Shown: positions 43,033 to 51,962, counted from the stretch's first letter. The stretch is DNA of 64,000 nucleotides from Falsiroseomonas ponticola (GCF_016805305.1 NZ_JAERQN010000012.1:1-64000), one strand, 5' to 3'. Notes: generated from the sequence alone by a model not told the origin. Program-made: numbers and translations.

Positions 43033-44004
43033 TCAGCTTTCCAGGCGGATGCCGAGGTCGCGGATCAAGGGGCGCCAGACCGCGTTCTCCCGCCGGATCA
43101 GCTCCGCGCATTGCGCCAGCGTCAGGGGCTCCGTCTCCGCGCCCGTGGTGCCGAGCTGGCGCACGACTTCCGGGCTGGCCATGGCGGCGCGCACCGCGGC
43201 GTTGACGCGGGCGAGGAGGTCCGGCGAGGCGGCGCGGTGCAGCGAGACGCCCTGCCAGCCATCGGCCACGCAATCCGCGATGCCTGCTTCCGTCGCGGTG
43301 CGGACATCCGGCACGGCGCGGGCGCGGTTGGCGCCGAAGGTGATCAGCGCCCGGGCGCGGTTGGTGGAGAGCAGCGGCAGCGCATTCGTCACATCAGCGA
43401 CGGCGCAATCGACGCGGCCGGCGATCAGGTCCTGCAGCACGGCCGGCATGCCGCGATAGGGCACGTGTTCCACCTGCACGCCGGCGCGGACGCGCAGCAA
43501 TTCCATCGCCATGTGGTGCGGGCTGGCGACGGCGGGCGTCGCATAGGTCAGCGCCTGGCGCTGGCCGGCGGCGCGCCATTCCTCGAAGGTGGTGAGCGGG
43601 CTTTCGGGGCGGGTCAGGATGAAGAAGGGGAAGCGGGCGATGAAGCCCGCCATGACCAGGTCGCGATCCGGGTCGAAGGGCAGCCGGCTGTAGAGGGCCG
43701 GGTTGTACACCATCATGCCGTTGTCGACATGCAGCACGGTGCTGCCATCGGCGGGTGAGGACAGGACCGCTTCCGTCGCGACGATGCCGCCACCGCTCGG
43801 CCGGTTCTCCACCACCACGGGCGGCACGCCGGGCGCGGCAAGCGCGCGGGAGATCATGCGGGCGAAGAGGTCGGAGGCCCCGCCGGCGCCATAGGCCACC
43901 ATCCAGCGCGTGGGCCGATCCGGCCAGGCGGCGCCCTGCGCCAGGGCGGGCATGGCGGTGAGCGCGAGGGGGGTCGCGAGCAGGGCGCGGCGGCGGAGCG
44001 TCAT
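43033..44004 (-). CDS. Bug-family TTT substrate-binding protein (323 aa)
   Basis: Signal peptide TLRRRALLATPLALTAMPALAQ and mature start WPDRPTRWMVAYGAGGASDLFAR. AGGAGG lies 4-5 bases before the ATG. It is closely related to the receptor at 48715-49680: both have AYGAGG, GGGxxATExVL, PADG, VDNGM and RLPxDPD. It is the last gene of the overlapped dehydrogenase operon, 23 bases after the hydroxyacyl-CoA-dehydrogenase-like gene, so it likely serves that pathway. Confidence 0.92.
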   Translation of the reverse strand: MTLRRRALLATPLALTAMPALAQGAAWPDRPTRWMVAYGAGGASDLFARMISRALAAPGVPPVVVENRPSGGGIVATEAVLSSPADGSTVLHVDNGMMVYNPALYSRLPFDPDRDLVMAGFIARFPFFILTRPESPLTTFEEWRAAGQRQALTYATPAVASPHHMAMELLRVRAGVQVEHVPYRGMPAVLQDLIAGRVDCAVADVTNALPLLSTNRARALITFGANRARAVPDVRTATEAGIADCVADGWQGVSLHRAASPDLLARVNAAVRAAMASPEVVRQLGTTGAETEPLTLAQCAELIRRENAVWRPLIRDLGIRLES

Positions 44005-44027
44005 GGGGCCTCCTGGGGCTGACGGGC

Positions 44028-45020
44028 TCATGCTGGGGGCAGAACGGGCGGGCGCGCCAGCCCCTCCGCGCGAAGCCGGGCGATCAGTTCGCCCAGGCGC
44101 CGGCGCTTATGGGCGGCGATGTCCATCTCCGCCCAGGGCAGGAAGCCGCTGCCGGTGCCCATGCCGAGCTTTCCCTCTGCCATGTGCTGCCCGACGATGG
44201 CGGGGGCGCGGTAGCGGGCGTCGCCGAGGGACGATTCCAGATAGCGGCTGGCGTGGTGCAGGATGTCCACGCCGCCCCAGTCGATGAATTCCAGCATGCC
44301 GAGCACGCCGAAGCGGAAGCTGAAGCCGTAGCGAAGCGCTCGGTCGATGTCCTCGGCACTGGCGACGCCTTCCTCCACCAGGCGCGCGGCCTCGTTCATC
44401 GCCAGCGCCTGGATGCGGGGGATGATGAAGCCGGGGCTCGGCGCGCAGCGGACCGGGACCTTGCCCACGGATTCCAGCAGTTCCATCAGGCGCGCCGTGA
44501 CGGCGGGATCCGTGTGCTGCCCTGGGGAGATCTCGACCAGCGGCACCAGGTAGGCGGGGTTGAGCCAATGCGCGTTAAGGAAGCGCGCGGCGTTCGGCAC
44601 GGCGGGGGAGAGGTCGTCCACCATGATGGTGGAAGTGGTGGAGGCCAGGATGGCGTCGGGCGCCATCAGCGCCGCGGCCTCCGCCAGCGCGGCGCGCTTC
44701 AGATCGAGGATCTCGGGCACGCCCTCGAACACCACCGGCATGTCGCGCAGCGCGGCGGCTTCGGCTGCGGGGAGGATGGTGACGCGTGCGGCGATGGCGG
44801 GCACGGCGGCGGCATCGCCCAGGCCGAGATCGGCCAGCATGGCGAGCGTCGCCGCGATCTCGGCGTGGGCGGCGGCGGCCAGGGCGGCGAAATCCCCGGC
44901 GGCGCGGGGCTTGAGGTCGAAGAGGGTGACGGGGTGGCCGGCATAGGCGAAGTGCACGGCGATCCCGCGCCCCATGCGGCCGGCACCGAGGCAGCCAATG
45001 GCGATTCGCTCAGAAGCCAT
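44028..45020 (-). CDS. 3-hydroxyacyl-CoA dehydrogenase-family NAD-dependent oxidoreductase (330 aa)
   Basis: A Rossmann fold at the N-terminus (IGCLGAGRMGRGIAVHFAYAG) is followed by the catalytic region NAHWLNPAYLVPLVEI, which has the His expected in 3-hydroxybutyryl-CoA/3-hydroxyacyl-CoA dehydrogenases. Next comes PGFIIPRIQALAMNEAARLVEEG, typical of the C-terminal domain. Length fits single-function enzymes. It overlaps the opine-dehydrogenase-like gene by 11 bases. It probably oxidises a 3-hydroxy acid intermediate. Confidence 0.9.
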   Translation of the reverse strand: MASERIAIGCLGAGRMGRGIAVHFAYAGHPVTLFDLKPRAAGDFAALAAAAHAEIAATLAMLADLGLGDAAAVPAIAARVTILPAAEAAALRDMPVVFEGVPEILDLKRAALAEAAALMAPDAILASTTSTIMVDDLSPAVPNAARFLNAHWLNPAYLVPLVEISPGQHTDPAVTARLMELLESVGKVPVRCAPSPGFIIPRIQALAMNEAARLVEEGVASAEDIDRALRYGFSFRFGVLGMLEFIDWGGVDILHHASRYLESSLGDARYRAPAIVGQHMAEGKLGMGTGSGFLPWAEMDIAAHKRRRLGELIARLRAEGLARPPVLPPA

Positions 45021-46080
45021 CGCGCAGTACCTTCGCACGGCCGGCGCCATCGGTTGGCAAGCCGCAGCGCGCGAGCGTGCGCGATTCGAGAAAATCCTCG
45101 GCGCAGATGGCGCTGCCGATGGCGAGGAAGGCGCGGGCGAGCGGTGTTGGCAAGCCGGCCACGCGGCCGGCATCGATGAGGAGCGACAGGCCGAGGCGCG
45201 TATCCTCCCGCATGTAGCGATGCTCGGTCAGCACGATGTTCTCGCGCCAGTCGCCGCTATCGGTCAGCCGGTCATGGCTGCCGCGGCCGTAGCACCATTC
45301 GGGGCCTTCCTTGGCGTAGTGGTCGGCCAGCGGGAAATGCGGCGCGGCGTAGCCCAGGGCTTCGCGCGTCGCCACGCGCTCCGCATCCAGCGCATCGGTC
45401 ACGCGGCGGATGCTGCGCTGGGTGCCTTCCTTGTGGATGTCCCACTTCGGGAAATGCTCGAGCGGCCCGGCATTCATGGTGATGAGCGGCGGGTGGATGA
45501 TGGGCCCCGCATTCATCAGCGCGCCGGACAGCGCATCGCCGCAGGGTTCGATCACACCGGGGAAGGCGGCGCCGATGGTGGCGATGGCGTGGTCGGCGAG
45601 GGCCAGCGGGAAGACGCCGACCGGCAGGCGCTTGGCGCGCACCGTGATGGCGACCAGCTCCGGGCCGTGCTTGCGGGCGAGCCAGGGCAGCGTGCCGGTC
45701 TCCGCGAAGGCCACGCGTGCGCCAGGGCGATGCGCATGCAGCGCGCGCGCCAGGATGACGGTGCCGAGCGTGCCGGGGGTGAGGAAGACGACCTGGCCAT
45801 CCTCCAGCAGCGGGGCCAGTTGCGGCGCCAGCGCCTCATGCGTCGTGGCCGGCGCGGGGGCGAGGATGAGGGCGGCGCCGCTTATCGCCGCCGCCAGGTC
45901 GGCGGTGACGAGGGCGGGCGTGATGGCGCGCTGGCCGCGTGCATCCTTGACCGTGATGGTCGTGGCCTGGCGCGCCGCCTCCGGGTTCGTGCGCCAGAGG
46001 CGGACCTCGTGCCCGGCCTCGGTGAAATCCGCGGCCGCGGCGAAGGCGCCGTTGCCGCCACCAAGAACAGCGATCTTCAT
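45010..46080 (-). CDS. Octopine/nopaline dehydrogenase-family protein (356 aa)
   Basis: A Rossmann start (KIAVLGGGNGAFAAAADFTEAGHEVRLW) has the opine-DH-type GGGNG. The C-terminal substrate domain has a conserved His-rich part: NAGPIIHPPLITMNAG, the Tyr-rich REALGYAAPHFPLADHY, and GSHDRLTDSGDW. Opine dehydrogenases join an amino acid to a keto acid, but many bacterial relatives act on other keto acids or sugar acids. It overlaps both neighbours, so the product is coupled to the other dehydrogenases. Confidence 0.88.
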   Translation of the reverse strand: MKIAVLGGGNGAFAAAADFTEAGHEVRLWRTNPEAARQATTITVKDARGQRAITPALVTADLAAAISGAALILAPAPATTHEALAPQLAPLLEDGQVVFLTPGTLGTVILARALHAHRPGARVAFAETGTLPWLARKHGPELVAITVRAKRLPVGVFPLALADHAIATIGAAFPGVIEPCGDALSGALMNAGPIIHPPLITMNAGPLEHFPKWDIHKEGTQRSIRRVTDALDAERVATREALGYAAPHFPLADHYAKEGPEWCYGRGSHDRLTDSGDWRENIVLTEHRYMREDTRLGLSLLIDAGRVAGLPTPLARAFLAIGSAICAEDFLESRTLARCGLPTDGAGRAKVLRDGF

Positions 46081-46955
46081 GCGTGCTCGCTCAGGGAATG
46101 GACCATCAGGGCTTCGGCATCGGCGCCGAAGCGCGCCATCGTCAGGCGCAGCATCTGCAGCGCCAGGCCCGACATGGGCACGGGCGTGCCGGTCTGCGCC
46201 GCCAGCTGCAGCACCGCCTCCAGATCCTTCACCATGGAGGCGGCGCTGCCGATGGGCGGCTCGTGGTTGCCGGAGGCCATGCGGGGCACGAAGAGGCGCA
46301 GCGGCAGGCTATCCGCAAAGCCGCCGGCGAAGGCCTCCGGCAGGCGCGCGGCATCGATGCCGGCATTCTGCGCCAGGCGCACGGCCTCCGCGATCACGCT
46401 CATCAGGCTGCCGGAGATGATCTGGTTGCAGAGCTTCGCCGTCTGGCCGGCGCCGACCGGGCCGAGATGCGTGAGGTTGCGCGCCATGGCCATGACGTAG
46501 GGGCGGATGGCCTCGATGTCGGCGGCCTCCCCGCCCGCCATCACGGCGAGCGTGCCATCCGAGGCGCCGCGCGTGCCGCCGGAGACGGGCGCATCCACCC
46601 AGCGCGTGCCGTTGGCGGCCAGCAGCCGCGTGGCGATGGCGCGGGTGCGGTCGGGCGCGATGGAGGCGTGGTCGACGACGATGCGGTCCGCGGCGGGCGC
46701 CTCCGCGATGCCGCCGGGGGCGAAGCAGACGGCCTCGGTCGCGGCGGCATCCATCAGGTTGAGGAAGACGATGCGCGCCCCGGCCGCGGCCTCGGCGGGC
46801 GTGGCGGCGAGGCGCGCGCCGGCCTCCACGAAGGGTGTGGCCTTGGCTGGGCTGCGGTTCCAGACCGTGACGTCCTGCCCCGCCGCCAGCAGGCGCCGCG
46901 CCATCGGCGCGCCCATCAGGCCGAGGCCGAGGAAGGCGAGCTTCACAGCGGCCAT
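46077..46955 (-). CDS. 3-hydroxyisobutyrate dehydrogenase-family NAD(P)-dependent oxidoreductase (292 aa)
   Basis: This has the dinucleotide-binding FLGLGLMGAPMARRLLAAG at the N-terminus, the substrate-binding DAPVSGGTRGASDGTLAVMAGG loop and the catalytic Lys in GAGQTAKLCNQII. This matches beta-hydroxyacid dehydrogenases such as tartronate semialdehyde reductase or 3-HIBDH. It overlaps IlvD-like by 13 bases and the opine dehydrogenase gene by 4. It is likely to reduce or oxidise a semialdehyde or hydroxy acid made by the dehydratase. Confidence 0.92.
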   Translation of the reverse strand: MAAVKLAFLGLGLMGAPMARRLLAAGQDVTVWNRSPAKATPFVEAGARLAATPAEAAAGARIVFLNLMDAAATEAVCFAPGGIAEAPAADRIVVDHASIAPDRTRAIATRLLAANGTRWVDAPVSGGTRGASDGTLAVMAGGEAADIEAIRPYVMAMARNLTHLGPVGAGQTAKLCNQIISGSLMSVIAEAVRLAQNAGIDAARLPEAFAGGFADSLPLRLFVPRMASGNHEPPIGSAASMVKDLEAVLQLAAQTGTPVPMSGLALQMLRLTMARFGADAEALMVHSLSEHA

Positions 46956-48628
46956 TCCGCCGGGCCTTCATGGGTCACGGCGCCACCCGGCGCCTGGCCG
47001 ACCAGCTTCGCGTATTTCGCCAGCAGGCCCGCGCGGTGGCGCGGCGCAGGCGGCGTCCAGGCGGCACGACGCGCCGCGACGTCGCTGTCCGGCACGAGCA
47101 GGTCCATGCGCATCGCCCTGGCGTCGATGCGGATGCGGTCGCCGTCCCGGACCAGCGCGAGCGGGCCGCCGATGGCGGCTTCCGGCGCGACATAGCCGAT
47201 GCACATGCCGCGGGTCGCGCCGCTGAAGCGGCCATCGGTGACGAGGGCGACCTTCTCCCCCATGCCCTGGCCATAGATCAGCGCGGTGACGCCGAGCATC
47301 TCCCGCATCCCCGGGCCGCCGACCGGCCCCTCGCCGCGGATGATGAGGACCTGGCCTGCTTCGTAGTCGCGGGCGCGGACGGCTTCCACGCAGGCATCCT
47401 CGCCCTCGAAGACGCGGGCCACGCCCTCGAACACCAGGGACTTCAGGCCGGCCACCTTGATGACGGCGCCATCGGGGCAGAGGTTGCCGCGCAGGATCGC
47501 GACGCCGCCATCGGGCGCGATAGGCGTCGCGGGGTCGCGCACCACCTGGCCATCCGGGGCCTCGGCGCCGGCATACTCCTCCGCCATGGTACGGCCGGTG
47601 ACGGTCAGGCAATCCCCATGCATATTCCCGCTGCGGATCAGCGCGCCGATGATGATGGCCGCGCCCCCGGCATCATGCACGTCCTTGGCGGTGAAGCGGC
47701 CGCCCGGGCGGAGATCGCCGATCAGCGGCGTGCGGGCGAAGACGCGGGCAACGTCCTCCATGGTGAAGCGGATGCCGGCCTCATTCGCGATGGCGGGCAG
47801 GTGCAGCGCGGCGTTGGTGGAACCGCCGGTGGCGGCGACGATGGCGGCGCCATTCTCCAGCGCCTTCCAGGTGACGATCTCCCGCGGCAGCGGCCCGCCC
47901 TGTTCCAGCATGGCGAGCAGCCGCTTCGCCGCCTGCTGCGCGATGGCGGCGCGGATGGAATAGACGCCCGGCACCATGGAGGAGTTGGGCAGCGAGAGGC
48001 CCAGCGCTTCCCCCACCATCGCCATGGTGTTCGCGGTGAACTGGCCGCCGCAGGAACCCACGGTCGGCAGGCAGGCGTGCTCGATGCGCGCGGCCTCCGC
48101 CGCATCCATCGTGCCGGCCATGACGGCGCCCACGGCTTCGTAGCTGTCGAGCACGGTCAGGTCGCGGCCCTTGTAGCGGCCGGGCAAAGCGGAGCCGCCA
48201 TAGAGGAAGATCGAGGGCAGATTGATGCGCAGCATGCCCATCATCACGCCGGGCAGCGTCTTGTCGCAGCCGCCGAAGCCGAGCAGCGCGTCATAGGCCA
48301 GGCCATGCATCGTCGCCTCGATCGTGTCCGCGACGAGTTCCCGGCTGACCAGGCTGAACTTCATGCCCTCATGATTCATGCTGAGGCCGTCGGAGACGGA
48401 GGGCGCGGTGAATTCGCGCGGCACGCCGCCCGCCGCCGCCACGCCGAGCCGCGCGGCATCCACCTGGAAGCCATGGGTCTGGTTGCAGGGCGTCTGGTCC
48501 CCCTTGAAGGAGACGATGCCGATCATGGGCTTGGCGAGGTCATCCTCCGACAGGCCCATGGCGCGGTAGAAGGCCCGGTGGGACGCACGGTCTAGGCCAT
48601 CGATGGTGATGCGGGATCGGTTCGGCAT
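46943..48628 (-). CDS. IlvD/Edd-family dehydratase (dihydroxyacid dehydratase homologue, 561 aa)
   Basis: The iron-sulfur Cys ligands are recognisable in PCNQTHGF, FGGCDKTLPG and GSCGGQFTANTM. GDCLTVTGRTM and VTDGRFSGATRGMCIGYVAPEA near the C-terminus are family signatures. Context argues for sugar-acid or other hydroxyacid dehydration rather than branched-chain synthesis, since it leads an operon of three dehydrogenases and a receptor. No ribosome site is visible. TAACCT lies 6 bases before the ATG, with AAGACA 18 bases further, so the transcript may be leaderless. Confidence 0.92.
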   Translation of the reverse strand: MPNRSRITIDGLDRASHRAFYRAMGLSEDDLAKPMIGIVSFKGDQTPCNQTHGFQVDAARLGVAAAGGVPREFTAPSVSDGLSMNHEGMKFSLVSRELVADTIEATMHGLAYDALLGFGGCDKTLPGVMMGMLRINLPSIFLYGGSALPGRYKGRDLTVLDSYEAVGAVMAGTMDAAEAARIEHACLPTVGSCGGQFTANTMAMVGEALGLSLPNSSMVPGVYSIRAAIAQQAAKRLLAMLEQGGPLPREIVTWKALENGAAIVAATGGSTNAALHLPAIANEAGIRFTMEDVARVFARTPLIGDLRPGGRFTAKDVHDAGGAAIIIGALIRSGNMHGDCLTVTGRTMAEEYAGAEAPDGQVVRDPATPIAPDGGVAILRGNLCPDGAVIKVAGLKSLVFEGVARVFEGEDACVEAVRARDYEAGQVLIIRGEGPVGGPGMREMLGVTALIYGQGMGEKVALVTDGRFSGATRGMCIGYVAPEAAIGGPLALVRDGDRIRIDARAMRMDLLVPDSDVAARRAAWTPPAPRHRAGLLAKYAKLVGQAPGGAVTHEGPAEWPL

Positions 48629-48692
48629 GCGGGAAGGTTAGGCAGAAAGCCGGGCGCTTGTCTTGCCCCGGGCCGTCTGCGAACCTTCCCGC
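48629..48692. promoter_or_regulatory. Divergent promoter region with a large inverted repeat
   Basis: GCGGGAAGGTT (48629-48639) and its exact complement AACCTTCCCGC (48682-48692) face each other across 42 bases. Matching extends outward to CAGA/TCTG with one insertion, making arms of about 17 bases. Each arm is next to one of the divergent genes, so both genes carry the same sequence in the same relative orientation. It may be a paired operator. Confidence 0.5.
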
Positions 48693-48714
48693 GCTGCCGG
48701 AGGATTGCCGCCCC

Positions 48715-49680
48715 ATGCTGACCCGCCGATCGCTTGGCCTCGCCACGCTGGCCCTGCCTGCCCTGGGCGCCGCGGCGCGGGCGCAGTCCTTCCCGGAACG
48801 CCCCCTGCGATGGGTGATCGCCTATGGCGCGGGCGGGCCTTCGGACCAGTTCGCGCGGCTGATCGGGCGGCAGATGGCGTCGCGGCTGGGCCAGAACGTG
48901 GTGGTGGATAACCGCCCGGGCGGCGGCGGCGTGCTGGCGACGGAAACGGTGCTGCAGGCGCCAGCCGATGGCCACACCATGCTGATGGTGGACAATGGCA
49001 TGGCGATCTACAGCCCGGCCCTCTATGCCCGGCTGCCCTATGACCCGGATACGGCGCTGACCGGCGTCGGGCTGATCGCGCGCTTCCCGCTGATCCTGAT
49101 CGTGCGCACCGAAAGCCCGATCCGCGACTGGGCAGGCTTCCTGGCCGCGGCACGCGCCAAGGCCCCCACCTTCGGCAGCGGCGCGGTGGCCAGCCCGCAG
49201 CACCTGGCGATGGAGTATGTCGCGCGCGTCGCGCGCTTCGATGCGACGCATGTGCCCTATCGCAACTCCCCGGCCGCGCTGCAGGACATGCTGGCGGGGT
49301 CGGTGGATTGCATGCTGACGGACAGCGCCTCCTCTATGGGCGCGATCCGGCAGGGGCAGGCGCGGGCGCTGGCGGTGATGTCACCCGCGCGCATCCCGGC
49401 GCTGCCGGAGGTGCCGACCTTGCAGGAACTCGGCCTGGCGGAGGCGGAGGCCTATGCCTGGATGGGGATGAGCGTGGCGGCGGCGACGCCGGCCGCCTCG
49501 GTGGCGCGGCTGAACGCGGTGCTGAACCAGGCGATCGCGAGCGACGAGGTCGCGCAGGTCGTGCGCAACCTGAGCGCGGAGGCGGTGCCCGGCGATGCGG
49601 CGGCCTTCAACGCGCAGATGCGCAGCGAGATCGCGCGCTGGCGGCCGCTGATCCGGGACCTCGGCATCAAGCTTGACTAG
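48715..49680 (+). CDS. Bug-family TTT substrate-binding protein (321 aa)
   Basis: Signal peptide MLTRRSLGLATLALPALGAAARAQ, then FPERPLRWVIAYGAGGPSDQFAR. This is a clear paralogue of the receptor at 43033-44004. Together they flank the dehydratase/dehydrogenase operon, one at its end and one divergent from its first gene. GGAGGATTGCCGCCCC precedes the ATG. Its last 8 bases overlap the TTG start of the phosphopantetheinyl transferase. Confidence 0.92.
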   Translation: MLTRRSLGLATLALPALGAAARAQSFPERPLRWVIAYGAGGPSDQFARLIGRQMASRLGQNVVVDNRPGGGGVLATETVLQAPADGHTMLMVDNGMAIYSPALYARLPYDPDTALTGVGLIARFPLILIVRTESPIRDWAGFLAAARAKAPTFGSGAVASPQHLAMEYVARVARFDATHVPYRNSPAALQDMLAGSVDCMLTDSASSMGAIRQGQARALAVMSPARIPALPEVPTLQELGLAEAEAYAWMGMSVAAATPAASVARLNAVLNQAIASDEVAQVVRNLSAEAVPGDAAAFNAQMRSEIARWRPLIRDLGIKLD

Positions 49681-50350
49681 GGCGGGCTGCGTCCGCCTTC
49701 GCTGGGTGCTGCCGCAACAGACCGATGCGGCGACGCTGTCGGCCTGGCATGCGGCGCTGGAACCGGCGGAACAGGCCCGCGCCGCGCGTTTCGTCAGCGA
49801 CCTTGACCGTCACGCCTATATCGCCGCCCATGCGCTGGCGCGGCGCATGCTGGCCGAGGCCGGCGGCCTGGCGCCGGATACCTGGCGCTTCGTGGAAGGC
49901 CCCGCCGGGAAGCCGGAGGTGGCGCCCAAGCACGGAATGCCCTGGCTGCGCTTCAACATCAGCCACACGCGCAACCTCGTCGCCTGCGCGGTGGCGCGTG
50001 ATGACGATGTCGGGCTGGATGTGGAGGACCTGACCCGGCGCGAGGCCGGCGAGGGCATCGCGGAGCGCTTCTTCGCGCCGAGCGAGGCCGCGATGATCGC
50101 GGCGCTGCCGCGCGCGGAGCGGCATGAGGCGTTCCTGCGCATCTGGACGCTGAAGGAGGCCTTCGTGAAGGCGACGGGCGAGGGCATCGCCATGGGGCTG
50201 GAGAATTTCGGCTTCACCCTGGGCGAGCCCCCTGCCCTCGCCTTCGCGCCGGCCAGCACGGGCCCCGTGCCGGCCTGGCGGTTCCTTCAGTTCAAGCCGA
50301 CCGCGACCAACATCCTGGCCGTGGCGCTCAGGCGCCGTCAGCCGGGGTAG
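49673..50350 (+). CDS. 4'-phosphopantetheinyl transferase, Sfp type (225 aa)
   Basis: It transfers phosphopantetheine from CoA to a carrier protein. The motifs are HALARRMLAEAGG near residue 53, RFNISHTRNLVACAV, the magnesium site GLDVEDLTR and WTLKEAFVKATGEGI. The start is a TTG overlapping the Bug stop, with no good ribosome site; a GTG at 49706 is an alternative. It is a Sfp-like enzyme of 225 residues, so it may activate polyketide, nonribosomal or lysine-pathway carrier proteins encoded elsewhere. It overlaps the phosphoesterase gene at the 3' end by 13 bases. Confidence 0.9.
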   Translation: MTRAGCVRLRWVLPQQTDAATLSAWHAALEPAEQARAARFVSDLDRHAYIAAHALARRMLAEAGGLAPDTWRFVEGPAGKPEVAPKHGMPWLRFNISHTRNLVACAVARDDDVGLDVEDLTRREAGEGIAERFFAPSEAAMIAALPRAERHEAFLRIWTLKEAFVKATGEGIAMGLENFGFTLGEPPALAFAPASTGPVPAWRFLQFKPTATNILAVALRRRQPG

Positions 50351-51144
50351 GTCAGGTGCTTGACGTCGGCGGCCCAGGTATCGGGCAGGTCCAGCATCTC
50401 CGTCGTCACGCCATCCTCCGCCAGGTGATGCAGCAGCGCACCGCAGCGGCGCAGGCCCTGGAGGTTGTCCTGCTGGTCCGGCGTCATGACGAAGGAGGCG
50501 GCGGGGCACCAGATGCGGCTCACGGCGCCCTCGGCTTCCTGCCGGAACATGTGGAGATGGCCGGAGGCGACGAGGCGCAGCGCGGGGTGGCCGAGCAGCG
50601 GCGCCAGGCCGGGCCGCGAGGCCGGCGGCACCGACCAGACATCGATGGCGGGATCGTCCGGCGTGGTGACGAAGACGGGCTTGTGGAGGAAGAGTGCGAG
50701 GCGACGGTCGCCGATGGTGGCGGCGGTGGCGGCGACGAAGGCGGCCTGGGCTTCCTCCTCCACGCCCGTCGCCATGATTTCCGTGTTCAGGCCGACGGCC
50801 CGCCAGCCCGGCAGGTCCACCGCGCCGAAACCATCGCCGAAAAAGCGGCGGTAGCGGGCCAGGCGTTCGGCGTTGACGGGCTGGTGCGGCATGCCGACCG
50901 GGTGGCTGCCGGTGTCGTGGTTGCCGGGGATGAAGAGGTGCGGGCCGGGGAAGGCACGAAGCAGGTCGGCCGCGAAGGCCAGGTCATCCTCCCGATCCGC
51001 GCCATCCAGCGACAGGTCGCCGCTGAACACGGTGAGGTCGGGGCGCCGATCCTCCGCGATGCGGCGTAGCGTCGCGACATTGTCGAGGAAGAGGCCGTTG
51101 CGGGGGGAGAGGTGGGTATCGCTGATCTGCAGGATGGTGGGCAT
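50338..51144 (-). CDS. Metallophosphoesterase, class III phosphodiesterase-like (268 aa)
   Basis: This is a calcineurin-like dimetal enzyme: LQISDTHLS (first metal), FSGDLSLDG, IPGNHDTGSHP, the second-metal His in ALFLHKP and the GHLHMF motif. It resembles GpdQ/CpdA-type phosphodiesterases rather than a Ser/Thr phosphatase. It lies 8 bases after the PotC-like permease gene on the same strand, so it is cotranscribed with a PotABCD-like transporter. It may release phosphate or alcohol from an imported phosphodiester. Confidence 0.88.
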   Translation of the reverse strand: MPTILQISDTHLSPRNGLFLDNVATLRRIAEDRRPDLTVFSGDLSLDGADREDDLAFAADLLRAFPGPHLFIPGNHDTGSHPVGMPHQPVNAERLARYRRFFGDGFGAVDLPGWRAVGLNTEIMATGVEEEAQAAFVAATAATIGDRRLALFLHKPVFVTTPDDPAIDVWSVPPASRPGLAPLLGHPALRLVASGHLHMFRQEAEGAVSRIWCPAASFVMTPDQQDNLQGLRRCGALLHHLAEDGVTTEMLDLPDTWAADVKHLTYPG

Positions 51145-51152
51145 GGCGTGAC

Positions 51153-51962
51153 CTATTTGCCGACCTTGGCCAGGACTTCGGCGCGGAGGAATCGTTCGAC
51201 GATGAGCATGAAGAGCACACTCGGCACCAGCAGGATCAGCGCGGTGATGGCGGCCACCTGCATGTTGCCGCCCGCCGCGGCGCTGAACAGCAGCAGCGGC
51301 AGGGTGCGGACTTCCGGTGCGCCGACGAAGTAGCTGGCGGTGAATTCGTCGAGCGATTCGAGGAAGACGAAGACGGCGCTGGCGGCGATGCCCGGAGCGG
51401 CGAGTGGCAGGGTAACGGTGCGGAATGCCGTCAGCGCGCCAGCGCCGATGTTGCGCGCGGCGAGTTCCAGATCGTCATCCACCGCGGCGAAGGCGGCGGT
51501 CGCGATCCAGATGGAATAGACGAGGCCGTGCGCGGCATGGACGAGCACCACGCCGATGACCGTGCCATTCAGGTCGAAGGTGAAGAAGATGCGCGCGATG
51601 TTGATGTAGACGGGCAGGTTCGGGAAAGCCTGGGGCAGCAGGAACAGCATGAGGATCGCGGCCCGCCAGCGCAGATTGGCCTTGGCCAGCGCCCAGGCGG
51701 CGGGGACGGAGACGGCGAGGCAGAGCAGCGTCGTCAGGCTCGCGATCCAGATGGATAGCCAGAGGCTTTCCATCGCCTGGCCTTCGGGGCGGAAGACGCG
51801 TTCCCAGAAGCGGAAGCCGTACTGGCTCGGCAGCCGGTTGGGCCAGAACCAGGATTCGGCAACCGACCACAGGACCAGGTTCACCAATGGCCCGAAGATG
51901 AAGAAGGCGAAGAGGCCGAGCAGGATGCCGCGCGGCAGCCACCACATCACCGATCGGCTCAT
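51153..51962 (-). CDS. ABC transporter permease, PotC type (269 aa)
   Basis: This is an inner-membrane permease with six helices. MWWLPRGILLGLFAFFIFGPL is the first helix, and the EAA loop is around VDDDLELAARNIGAGALTAFRTVTLPLAAPGI. SLDEFTASYFVGAPEVRTLPLLLF is typical of the spermidine/putrescine/phosphonate/iron group. It overlaps the PotB-like permease by 4 bases. It pairs with that permease and with the ATPase at 53947. Confidence 0.92.
   Translation of the reverse strand: MSRSVMWWLPRGILLGLFAFFIFGPLVNLVLWSVAESWFWPNRLPSQYGFRFWERVFRPEGQAMESLWLSIWIASLTTLLCLAVSVPAAWALAKANLRWRAAILMLFLLPQAFPNLPVYINIARIFFTFDLNGTVIGVVLVHAAHGLVYSIWIATAAFAAVDDDLELAARNIGAGALTAFRTVTLPLAAPGIAASAVFVFLESLDEFTASYFVGAPEVRTLPLLLFSAAAGGNMQVAAITALILLVPSVLFMLIVERFLRAEVLAKVGK

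Noticed and set aside
46943..48628. Calling the dehydratase ilvD of branched-chain amino acid synthesis
   Set aside because: Family match is clear, but the operon context is catabolic and no ilvC/ilvBN genes are present, so I left the symbol empty.
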